From assembly GCA_035606665.1 (NCBI GenBank), contig DATNEY010000055.1, positions 1 through 5,143 on the forward strand: 5,143 nucleotides of DNA, given 5' to 3'. The translations under genes were made by a program, and so were the position numbers. This DNA comes from DASUGC01 sp035606665. GTDB lineage: Bacteria; Acidobacteriota; Vicinamibacteria; Vicinamibacterales; SCN-69-37. The notes beneath the pieces were generated by a model. The model saw only the letters and a program-made list of their open reading frames with translations, was not told the DNA's origin and made no database searches. This document shows positions 1 through 5,002 of the stretch, one piece after another (the first letter of the stretch is position 1; each line of letters begins with the position of its first letter).

Positions 1-1
1 C

Positions 2-385
2 AACCTGCCGCGAACGATCGCGTACTGGACAGCGACGGGTCTGGTGACGATCGTGCCGCTGCTCGCCGCGTTCGCGTATTTGACCAGCAGCCCAGAAGCG
101 GTCGAGAACTTCCGCCACGTGGGATACCCGCAGCAGTTGCGCGTCCTGCTCGGCGTCGGCAAGCTGGCCGGCGCCATCGTGCTGCTCGCGCCAGGGCTGC
201 GGCTGCTGAAGGAATGGGCCTACGCAGGCTTTACGTTCATGTGGATCGCGGCAACCGTGGCGCACTACCTGGCCGGGGACAAGCCCCTGTTCCTGCTGCC
301 CGTCGCATTGCTGGCGGCGCTGGCGGTGTCATATGTCACGCGCCCTTCCAGTCGCCGCGTCGCTGGTGACGCGCTGCTGCCGTAG
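2..385 (+). CDS. DoxX-like (DoxX_2 type) integral membrane protein, 5' end cut off
   Basis: The open frame runs in from the left edge and ends at TAG 383-385, giving 127 visible residues. A GTG at 44 is in frame, but the residues before it (YWTATGLV) already form the first membrane helix, so the true start lies just outside the window. Four hydrophobic segments can be read, at about residues 5-25, 46-66, 71-90 and 96-115 of the visible part. The pattern PEAVENFRHVGYP, then GVGKLAGAIVLL, then KEWAYAGFTF, then AHYLAGD is the usual layout of the four-helix DoxX-like family. Those proteins sit in the cytoplasmic membrane; some DoxX relatives are linked to quinone or thiosulfate chemistry, but most DoxX_2 members have no proven reaction. 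It converges on the gene ending at 569. Family assignment is good; function is unknown. Confidence 0.85.
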   Translation, partial: NLPRTIAYWTATGLVTIVPLLAAFAYLTSSPEAVENFRHVGYPQQLRVLLGVGKLAGAIVLLAPGLRLLKEWAYAGFTFMWIAATVAHYLAGDKPLFLLPVALLAALAVSYVTRPSSRRVAGDALLP

Positions 386-568
386 CGCGAAATGGACATC
401 GAAACCTCGCCGGGACCTTCAAATAGCGCATCAGCGTGACCGGCCGCCTGGGGATCGAGTGTGGTGGCGGCGCTCCAGGCGGCCGTGCTGGGCCTCAGGC
501 GCGGCATCATCACGGAGTTGGAAATCGAACCCGCGCATCATCGGCGACGACCCTGCGCGATGGTCCGC
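386..568. other. Gap between convergent genes
   Basis: No credible gene is seen here. Open frames on both strands have low-complexity, Arg/Ser/Pro-rich translations typical of antisense or noncoding G+C-rich DNA. The only structure I can point to is the inverted repeat at 442-484. Confidence 0.6.
442..484. terminator. Perfect 10-bp inverted repeat, possible bidirectional terminator
   Basis: GGCCGCCTGG at 442-451 and CCAGGCGGCC at 475-484 are exact reverse complements with a 23-base loop. The repeat lies between the stops of two convergent genes (385 and 569), where a shared terminator would be expected. There is no T tract on either strand and the loop is long, so a classical intrinsic terminator is not shown. 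It could be a stem that protects the 3' ends, or chance in G+C-rich DNA. Confidence 0.35.
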
Positions 569-931
569 TCATGACGTCGGCTCGTGTTCTGACGGTGTGC
601 ACGCGACGCATGCTGTCGGCGCGGTCGCGGGATGGCGGGCAATCGACTCGACCGCCGATGTGACGATGACCGTATGCTCGGAGCAGAACTGCATGCGCAG
701 GCCGATCTCGATGATGTGCCGTTCGATCGGGCCACGCGGGCGCGGCGACCCGAGAAACAACACAGGGCAGAACGTCGTGAAATGCTTGCCGCCTCGGACC
801 AGCACCCGCCCGAGGCCGTCCTCGAGAACGACCAGCTCGTACACGCTCGAGCCGGTCTTGGCGACGATCGTCTCGCGCGGTGCACACGAAGCGATGTCAA
901 TGGACATATCTGACGGCCTTGCTGAAGACAT
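569..931 (-). CDS. Hypothetical protein, second gene of the NHLP unit
   Basis: I recognise no named domain. With the ATG at 931 it has 120 residues. That start has AAGGAG (941-946) nine bases upstream; GTG at 934 (spacing 6) is also possible. A third start, GTG at 949, overlaps the stop of the upstream gene as GTGA but has a poorer ribosome site. The core from about residue 25 to 97 is well formed: TGSSVYELVVLEDG, VLVRGGKHF, FLGS, then IIEIGLRMQF and VIVTSAVESI. The alternating hydrophobic pattern suggests a small beta-rich fold. From memory this core resembles uncharacterised soil-bacterial proteins with VRGG..F and G..M....I.TS.V.SI signatures, but I cannot verify that here. There is no signal peptide or membrane segment. 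The tail (98-120) is Ala/Pro/Thr-rich and holds a C-x-x-C pair (C108, C111). It is tightly coupled to the Os1348-like gene and probably co-transcribed and co-translated with it. Confidence 0.65.
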   Translation of the reverse strand: MSSARPSDMSIDIASCAPRETIVAKTGSSVYELVVLEDGLGRVLVRGGKHFTTFCPVLFLGSPRPRGPIERHIIEIGLRMQFCSEHTVIVTSAVESIARHPATAPTACVACTPSEHEPTS

Positions 932-940
932 CACATGCGG

Positions 941-946
941 CTCCTT
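941..946 (-). promoter_or_regulatory. Ribosome binding site deciding the start at 931
   Basis: On the minus strand AAGGAG is followed by nine bases and ATG (931-929). It lies across the end of the upstream gene, whose stop is at 948-946, and inside the codons that a start at GTG 949 would use. This favours the shorter protein and re-initiation by ribosomes finishing the upstream gene. Confidence 0.6.
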
Positions 947-1203
947 CACCTGGAGTCTCGGTTGGCATCTCCGCTGTTGAGGCGGCAGCGCTGAATGCGC
1001 GGGTCAATCCACTCGGCGCCGCAGTGCCACAACTGACCATCCGTACAGGTCAGCGCGTCCACTTCGATGTTCGTGAGCTCGAAGCCCTGGTCGCGCAGCA
1101 ACGCGAGCGTGGCAATCGGTTGCTCCAGAAAGTCGGCGCGGAACTCCTCGTCTGTCAGGACCCGCCCGATGATCAGCTGCACGTTTTTCTGCGCCACGGT
1201 CAT
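946..1203 (-). CDS. Os1348-like small protein of the NHLP clan
   Basis: This 85-residue soluble protein starts at ATG 1203 and ends at TGA 948-946. The sequence AQKNVQLIIGRVLTDEEFR, then a short helix and turn (QPIATLALLRDQGFELT), then EVDAL and WIDPRIQRCRL matches the layout of Os1348-type proteins. These belong to the nitrile hydratase leader peptide-like (NHLP) clan, usually ending in a W...DPRLQ motif. The clan includes leaders of ribosomally made, modified peptides as well as free-standing small proteins of unknown role. No modification enzyme (YcaO, lanthionine synthase, radical SAM) is in the window, so a precursor role is not supported. It has three cysteines (C53, C61, C73) and about ten residues after the usual end. 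GGAG at 1207-1210 is only three bases from the ATG but nine from an in-frame GTG at 1197, which could be the true start (83 aa). Confidence 0.75.
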   Translation of the reverse strand: MTVAQKNVQLIIGRVLTDEEFRADFLEQPIATLALLRDQGFELTNIEVDALTCTDGQLWHCGAEWIDPRIQRCRLNSGDANRDSR

Positions 1204-1266
1204 ACGCTCCGATCTGTTTCGCCTTGCGGCGCAACCCAATCCGGGGTTGCTGCCATCCGGGACAGA

Positions 1267-1281
1267 GCAACGCCGCTGCCG
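1267..1281 (-). promoter_or_regulatory. Weak sigma-54-like promoter toward the NHLP unit
   Basis: Read on the minus strand, CGGCAG, five bases, TTGC. The -12 part is exact and the -24 part keeps GGCA of TGGCAC, giving 8 of 10 consensus bases with the correct 12-base GG-to-GC distance. Transcription would start near 1255, about 52 bases before ATG 1203. A match this weak is expected by chance roughly once in a few regions of this size, so it rests mainly on context. Confidence 0.22.
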
Positions 1282-1308
1282 AGGCGGTCTCACGAAAACG
1301 GCCCGAAT

Positions 1309-1328
1309 GCGCCGCTGTCTGGCGGCGC
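1309..1328. repeat. 7-bp GC hairpin
   Basis: GCGCCGC (1309-1315) and GCGGCGC (1322-1328) are perfect complements around the six-base loop TGTCTG. It lies upstream of both candidate promoters rather than in either leader, so an operator half-site pair is more likely than an RNA element. Chance is also possible in this base composition. Confidence 0.3.
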
Positions 1329-1331
1329 CAT

Positions 1332-1414
1332 TTGTGTGGATTCAGACGGTGTGCGCGTAATCAGACGTGGTGCCGCCGCACGCAACGCGTGAGTGAGGCG
1401 GGCGGTCCACACAA
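1332..1414. repeat. Long-spaced 9-bp inverted repeat, candidate activator sites
   Basis: TTGTGTGGA (1332-1340) and TCCACACAA (1406-1414) are exact reverse complements, 74 bases centre to centre, about seven helical turns. Relative to the predicted start near 1482 (+), the arms lie at about -72 and -146. Relative to the predicted start near 1255 (-), they lie at about -81 and -155. Those are normal distances for enhancer sites of sigma-54 activators. By chance a 9-bp pair arises somewhere in a region this size about one time in four. Confidence 0.35.
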
Positions 1415-1455
1415 TAAGGCTGGTGCCCTCGGGCGCGGCCGCGTAGCATCGCACG

Positions 1456-1470
1456 TGGCACAGCCCCTGC
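1456..1470 (+). promoter_or_regulatory. Sigma-54 (-24/-12) promoter toward the activator gene
   Basis: TGGCAC (1456-1461), five bases, CTGC (1467-1470) matches the TGGCAC-N5-TTGC consensus at 9 of 10 positions, with GG and GC 12 bases apart. Transcription would start near 1482, leaving an 81-base leader before GTG 1563 or 33 bases before ATG 1515. Because the gene it serves encodes a sigma-54 activator, autoregulation is a natural reading. No other TGGCAC in the window that I found has a matching -12 element. Confidence 0.5.
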
Positions 1471-1552
1471 TTGACCTCGCGTATCACCCGGGGAAGCAGC
1501 CAGTGCTGCGATGGATGTCACGCTCGCCAGACGGCTCGGGCCCCTTTTACAC

Positions 1553-1558
1553 GGGAGG
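1553..1558 (+). promoter_or_regulatory. Ribosome binding site for the activator gene
   Basis: GGGAGG ends four bases before GTG 1563. The spacing is slightly short but the match is strong. The upstream ATG at 1515 has no comparable site at normal distance, which is why GTG 1563 is preferred. Confidence 0.5.
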
Positions 1559-1562
1559 CGCG

Positions 1563-3548
1563 GTGGTCGGTTCAGATCGGTCGGCGTACAACAGCCAACA
1601 GCTCGGTGTGATCGACGATCTGCTCGCCGCATCCGCCCGCGGCCCCGACGTGCGCGACCTCTTTCAGCATCTCTGCGCGGTCGGCCCGCGTCTCATCCCC
1701 TACGATGAGGCGCAGCTCGTCGTGTCGAGCGGGCAGCTCGCCGCGCGCCGGTATGCGTACACCCACGCGGGCGCGTTCGAGCAGACCGACGCCGCCCCTG
1801 GCGAGACGATCCGCGAAGGCAGCGAGTCGCAGCTTCTCGATACTGTGCCCGGGCCGGAGCGTGGGCTGCAGTCCGGCCTGAAGGTTCCTGTCAAGATCGG
1901 CACTCAGGTCGTCGGTGCGCTGGCTCTGTTTTCACGCCGGCCGCACGCGTATTCGTCGTCGGACCTGACCCACGCCGAGCGGCTGGCCACCTTCGTGTCG
2001 CTGGCGCTGGCGCGCCAGCGGCTGGCGGACCAGGCCCGCGATGCGGCGGCCGAACGACAGCGGTTGGCCGAAATCGAGGCGTCCGCCGAACTGCTTCGGA
2101 CCATCGCCGACGTCCTCGACATTCGCACGGTGTTTCCCCGCGTGTCGGACATCGCCGGAAAAATCCTGCCGCACGACGCGCTGGCGATGGTGTTCGTCGA
2201 TCGCGATCGTCACTTTGTGCGCCAGGCGGCGTCGCCCGCTGATTTTCCCGATCCGCCGCGCGTCACGACGACTGCGCCGATGCCGAAGGACTTCATCATC
2301 GATGACATCAGCGCGGGAATCCCGGCGGTTGAACCCGCGGATGCGTTCGCGCCGGTGGTTGCGGCCGGCTATCGCTCGTTCTTGAGCGTCAGGATCCCGG
2401 CGCGCGAGCAGGTCCTCGAACTGGCCTTCTGGTCGAAGCGGCCGGCGGCGTTCGAACCGCATCACCTTCCGGTCGCCCGCCGAATCGCTGATTACGTCGC
2501 GCTCTCGGTCTCGCACGAACAGCTGGTCGGAGCGGAGCGGCGGATCGCGGAGGCGCAGGCGCGCGCCGAGCGGCTCGAAGCGCGTGTCGAGATGCTGTCG
2601 CAGGAACTCGACTCGAAGACGCGCATTGTCGGCGAATCCGCGGAATGGGGCGACGTGCTGAAGAAGGCGACACAGGTCGCTGAAACGGACACGACCGTGC
2701 TCATCACCGGCGAGTCGGGTACGGGGAAGGAAGTGGTCGCGCGGTTCATCCATCGTGCATCGGCCAGGAGCCGTGGACCCTTCGTCGCCCTGAACTGTGC
2801 GGCCCTCCCCGAGCAGTTGCTCGAGTCGGAGCTGTTCGGCTACGAGCGCGGCGCCTTCACGAGCGCGCATCAGGCGAAGCCGGGCCAGATTGAGCTGGCG
2901 TCCGGCGGCGTGCTGTTTCTGGACGAGGTCACCGAGATGAGCCTCGCGGCGCAGGCGAAGTTCCTGCGCGTGCTGCAGGAGCGCGAGTTCCAGCGGCTTG
3001 GCGGCACGCGGATGTTGAAGGCGAACATCCGCGTGATCGCCGCGACCAACCGTGATCTCCGGAAGGCGGTGGAGCGCGGCGATTTTCGCGAGGACCTGTT
3101 GTATCGCCTGCAGGTGTTCGACATCGCGATCCCCTCGCTGCGCGAGCGGCGCACTGACATTGTTCCGCTCAGCAAGGCGCTTCTGCAGGACATCGGCCGG
3201 TCGTTCGCGCGGCCGCCCGCCGGCCTGACGCAGGACGCCCTGGAGGCGTTGCTGCGTTATCACTGGCCAGGCAACGTCCGCGAGCTCCGGAATGTGCTCG
3301 AACGCGCGGCGATTCTCTGCGAGGGCGGCCTGATCGGCGCCGAGCACCTGGCGCTTCGCGCCGTCGTCGACAAGGCGCCGGGCGCCGCCGCGACCGATCT
3401 CGGCACGATCGAGCGCGAGACCATCGCGCACGTGATGAACGAATGCCGGTGGAACAAGACGCGGGCGGCCAACCGTCTCGGGCTGACACGCACCCAGCTC
3501 TACATGCGCCTGCAGAAGTACGGCATCAAGGAGCCGGCGCGGCGGTAG
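1563..3548 (+). CDS. Sigma-54-dependent transcriptional activator, GAF-GAF-AAA+-Fis
   Basis: The protein has 661 residues from GTG 1563; ATG 1515 would add 16. The open frame extends to a TTG at 1224, but that part has no domain character and overlaps the divergent control region. The protein couples a sensed signal to ATP-driven opening of sigma-54 RNA polymerase promoters. Order: GAF-like domain about 29-150; charged coiled-coil linker about 145-178; second GAF-like domain about 172-325; coiled-coil linker about 317-355; AAA+ core about 356-590; Fis-type helix-turn-helix about 617-656. AAA+ motifs are complete: Walker A GESGTGKE 383-390, sigma-54 contact loop GAFTSA 430-435, Walker B with D454-E455, sensor I around A494-T495-N496, REDLLYRL with arginines 509 and 515, and sensor II WPGNVREL 568-575. 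There is no receiver domain, so control by a partner kinase is not indicated; the GAF domains are the likely sensors of a small ligand, as in NorR- or FhlA-type activators. The contact loop has Ser in place of the usual second Gly. Confidence 0.93.
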   Translation: MVGSDRSAYNSQQLGVIDDLLAASARGPDVRDLFQHLCAVGPRLIPYDEAQLVVSSGQLAARRYAYTHAGAFEQTDAAPGETIREGSESQLLDTVPGPERGLQSGLKVPVKIGTQVVGALALFSRRPHAYSSSDLTHAERLATFVSLALARQRLADQARDAAAERQRLAEIEASAELLRTIADVLDIRTVFPRVSDIAGKILPHDALAMVFVDRDRHFVRQAASPADFPDPPRVTTTAPMPKDFIIDDISAGIPAVEPADAFAPVVAAGYRSFLSVRIPAREQVLELAFWSKRPAAFEPHHLPVARRIADYVALSVSHEQLVGAERRIAEAQARAERLEARVEMLSQELDSKTRIVGESAEWGDVLKKATQVAETDTTVLITGESGTGKEVVARFIHRASARSRGPFVALNCAALPEQLLESELFGYERGAFTSAHQAKPGQIELASGGVLFLDEVTEMSLAAQAKFLRVLQEREFQRLGGTRMLKANIRVIAATNRDLRKAVERGDFREDLLYRLQVFDIAIPSLRERRTDIVPLSKALLQDIGRSFARPPAGLTQDALEALLRYHWPGNVRELRNVLERAAILCEGGLIGAEHLALRAVVDKAPGAAATDLGTIERETIAHVMNECRWNKTRAANRLGLTRTQLYMRLQKYGIKEPARR

Positions 3549-3587
3549 TCATCGAGTCGGCGATCCGGCACTAGTCGCGGTGAGCGA

Positions 3588-4037
3588 TCAGGCTGCGCGT
3601 ATGAGGCCGAGTTGCGTCAACGCGGTCACGCCATCGTCCAGCCCGATCTCCTCCGCGATCTTGCCGTTTTCGAGACGAAGGACTGTCGTTCCGCTGAACC
3701 GCATCTTCCGTCCGGAGCGCGCCGGGAGCGAACCCTGAAGGAAGTCACTGAACGCCGGCCCCGTGTGCGTGCCACCGCCCACCCAGCGACCGACGACGTA
3801 GTCGCCTTCCGCGATGAGGTCCGCAGCGCCCGAGAAACTCAGGTCGGGGAATGCTTCGCGGAATGCGGTCATGAATGCCTTCACATCCGCATGACCGCGG
3901 CGTGGCGCATGCAGCGAGTACTGCAAGAGGATGTCGGCGGTGCAGAGCTCGTCCACGATTCCGGGATTCCAGGTGCTGCCCCAGAATTCGGTGAACCATC
4001 GGCCGACGATGACTTTGTTGTCCTGTTCCCTTGACAT
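3588..4037 (-). CDS. SnoaL-like / NTF2-fold protein (ester cyclase type)
   Basis: A 149-residue cytoplasmic protein from ATG 4037 to TGA 3590-3588. GAAGGGA at 4044-4050 gives a good ribosome site, so the longer open frame to 4154 is not used. The sequence follows the SnoaL-like polyketide-cyclase/ester-cyclase pattern: an N-terminal helix (VIVGRWFTEFW), HAPRRGHADVKAFM, FREAFPDLSF (59-68), IAEGDYVVGRWVGGGTHTG (75-93), SGRKMRFSGTTVLRLENGKIAEE (108-130). Members form a cone-shaped alpha+beta barrel that binds small hydrophobic ligands. True cyclases close polyketide rings, but most stand-alone members have no known substrate. The tryptophan usual after the GKI.E segment is replaced here by Ile131, with a DD pair following. 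No polyketide or other biosynthetic genes are adjacent. It is convergent with the activator gene, only 39 bases apart, and I see no clear terminator in that gap. Confidence 0.85.
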   Translation of the reverse strand: MSREQDNKVIVGRWFTEFWGSTWNPGIVDELCTADILLQYSLHAPRRGHADVKAFMTAFREAFPDLSFSGAADLIAEGDYVVGRWVGGGTHTGPAFSDFLQGSLPARSGRKMRFSGTTVLRLENGKIAEEIGLDDGVTALTQLGLIRAA

Positions 4038-4074
4038 GATCAATCCCTTCGCGCGCCTACGGTTGTTGGCCAGT

Positions 4075-4102
4075 GCCCGCGGATGGCGACCTAGCCGCGG
4101 GC
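4075..4102. repeat. 8-bp GC inverted repeat upstream of the SnoaL-like gene
   Basis: GCCCGCGG (4075-4082) and CCGCGGGC (4095-4102) pair perfectly around a 12-base loop. The repeat lies 38-65 bases before the start at 4037, so it could be an operator or a stable stem in the messenger leader. The word ATGGCGAC inside the loop is repeated at 4112-4119. Confidence 0.35.
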
Positions 4103-4219
4103 CCGTAACGAATGGCGACGCGACGAGATTACTGTCCTGGAAATCGCCCTGCACTCCGCGTCTTGCTCTCGAATCATCAGCTTGGACGCTACGCCCGATA
4201 TTGCCGGGGAACCTCTCGT

Positions 4220-4232
4220 GTTGTGATACAAC
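4220..4232. promoter_or_regulatory. Short dyad GTTGT-GAT-ACAAC, possible operator
   Basis: GTTGT (4220-4224) and ACAAC (4228-4232) are exact complements around GAT. The site is about 60 bases before the lipocalin-like start at 4292, where a promoter would lie; it overlaps TACAAC (4227-4232), a 4 of 6 match to a -10 box. No good -35 is paired with it, so promoter position is uncertain. Confidence 0.3.
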
Positions 4233-4291
4233 GGCTCAGCCGTAAGCGGTTCCCGCGCGGCGCCGGCAAATCAACAGGAAGGCTGAGTGCT

Positions 4292-4783
4292 ATGAAGGCG
4301 ATGTTGCTCGGAGCCGTCGTGTCGTGTGCGATGTTGAGTCCGGTAGCCGGGCAATCGAAGCCCGCGGCGCTTCAGGGCGCGTGGCGGGTCACGGAGATCA
4401 CCTTGACGGGGCCAAATGCAAGAACCATCAAAAACCCCCAGCCGGGCATGATTGTGTTCACAGCCAGGCACTATGCCAACCTGACGTCGGCGCGCGACGA
4501 GCCACGCCTCGCCCTTCCTCCGTCAAAGATCGACACTGCCACCGCCGATGAACTCCGCGCGGCGTGGAACCTGTTTACTGCGAACGCCGGCACGTATGAG
4601 GTTGTTGGCGACACGCTCACCTGGAAGGTGATAGTTGCCAAGAATCAATACGCGATGAACAACCACGCCTCTCAAACCTATTCGATGAAGCTGCAGGGCG
4701 ACACGGTCACCTTCGTTCAGAAAGCCAACGAATCTGGTCCAATCGCAAATCCGACGACCTTCAAGCTCACGCGAATGGAGTAG
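4292..4783 (+). CDS. Secreted lipocalin-like protein
   Basis: A 163-residue protein from ATG 4292 to TAG 4781-4783. AGGAAGG at 4276-4282 stands nine bases upstream and fixes the start; the open frame upstream to 4112 is not coding by character. Residues 1-20 (Lys2, then a hydrophobic run to SPVAG) form a signal peptide, with likely cleavage before Gln21. C12 after VVS looks like a lipobox but is too close to the N-terminus to be convincing. The mature part opens with LQGAWRVTEI (27-36), the G-x-W strand of lipocalin-like domains. It continues with strands such as PGMIVFTARHYANL, GTYEVVGDTLTWKV, TYSMKLQGDTVTFVQ and a closing TFKLTRME. Such beta-barrel proteins bind or carry small hydrophobic molecules in the periplasm; the ligand here is unknown. 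It is divergent from the SnoaL-like gene (254 bases apart), and both may be ligand-binding folds, but no shared pathway is shown. Confidence 0.8.
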   Translation: MKAMLLGAVVSCAMLSPVAGQSKPAALQGAWRVTEITLTGPNARTIKNPQPGMIVFTARHYANLTSARDEPRLALPPSKIDTATADELRAAWNLFTANAGTYEVVGDTLTWKVIVAKNQYAMNNHASQTYSMKLQGDTVTFVQKANESGPIANPTTFKLTRME

Positions 4784-5002
4784 CGTCACTCGAGGCGGGT
4801 TCGCGGCACCGGGATGCGCGCGACGCACGATTGAAGATGGCCTTGGCGACGCAAGATCTTTGTCGATGTGGCGTGGCTGTGCAGAGCGCGCCCGCAAACG
4901 AAGACCGTTCTTCGCGATCGATCAGGTTTTGGCGTAGCATCACGAACCACCTCGACGACCGGCCGATACCGGGAGGAGGGACTGAGCGGATTGGAGGGCA
5001 CG
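4784..5002. other. Intergenic region before the right-edge gene
   Basis: No gene is supported here. TAGCAT at 4935-4940 is a possible -10 box (4 of 6) for the gene at 5003, with only a weak -35 (TTCGCG, 4911-4916) 18 bases upstream. The ten-base word GCGTAGCATC containing it (4932-4941) also occurs at 1441-1450, upstream of the activator gene. An imperfect direct repeat, CGACGCACGAT (4821-4831) and CGACGCAAGAT (4847-4857), follows the lipocalin-like gene. No terminator hairpin with a T tract was found. Confidence 0.35.

Larger units (their letters stand above)
1204..1562. promoter_or_regulatory. Divergent intergenic control region
   Basis: These 359 bases separate the minus-strand NHLP unit from the plus-strand activator. 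No convincing small gene is seen; frames crossing it are short or run antisense through neighbours. It holds two opposed -24/-12-like elements (1456-1470 plus, 1267-1281 minus), an inverted repeat with arms 1332-1340 and 1406-1414, and a 7-bp hairpin at 1309-1328. The word TCAGACG also occurs twice in direct orientation (1342-1348, 1361-1367). The arrangement fits a shared regulatory region bound by the activator. Confidence 0.5.

Noticed and set aside
510..540. tRNA T-arm-like sequence on the minus strand (GGTTCGATTTCC)
   Set aside because: The flanking bases do not form the T stem, and no anticodon arm or acceptor stem can be drawn.
333..980. Plus-strand open frame over the NHLP partner gene
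   Set aside because: Its composition is Arg/Ser/Pro-rich with no fold signature, while the minus strand carries a coherent coupled gene pair.
946..1203. Ribosomal peptide (RiPP) precursor cluster
   Set aside because: The leader-like fold is there, but no modification enzyme, protease or exporter is in the window and there is no clear double-glycine cleavage site.
1224..1562. N-terminal extension of the activator frame back to TTG 1224
   Set aside because: The added residues show no domain, are rich in Arg, Cys and Pro, and would cover the whole divergent control region. GTG 1563 has a ribosome site.
1932..3431. 499-codon minus-strand open frame inside the activator gene
   Set aside because: It is antisense to a complete AAA+ protein, has an Arg/His-rich translation with no motif, and is the usual shadow of codon bias in G+C-rich DNA.
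4112..4291. Upstream extension of the lipocalin-like frame
   Set aside because: A ribosome site and signal peptide begin at 4292; the extension is Arg-rich and would mask the signal peptide.
4821..4857. Imperfect direct repeat CGACGCACGAT / CGACGCAAGAT
   Set aside because: Only two short copies with one mismatch and no third unit; chance is adequate, so it is noted only within the intergenic entry.
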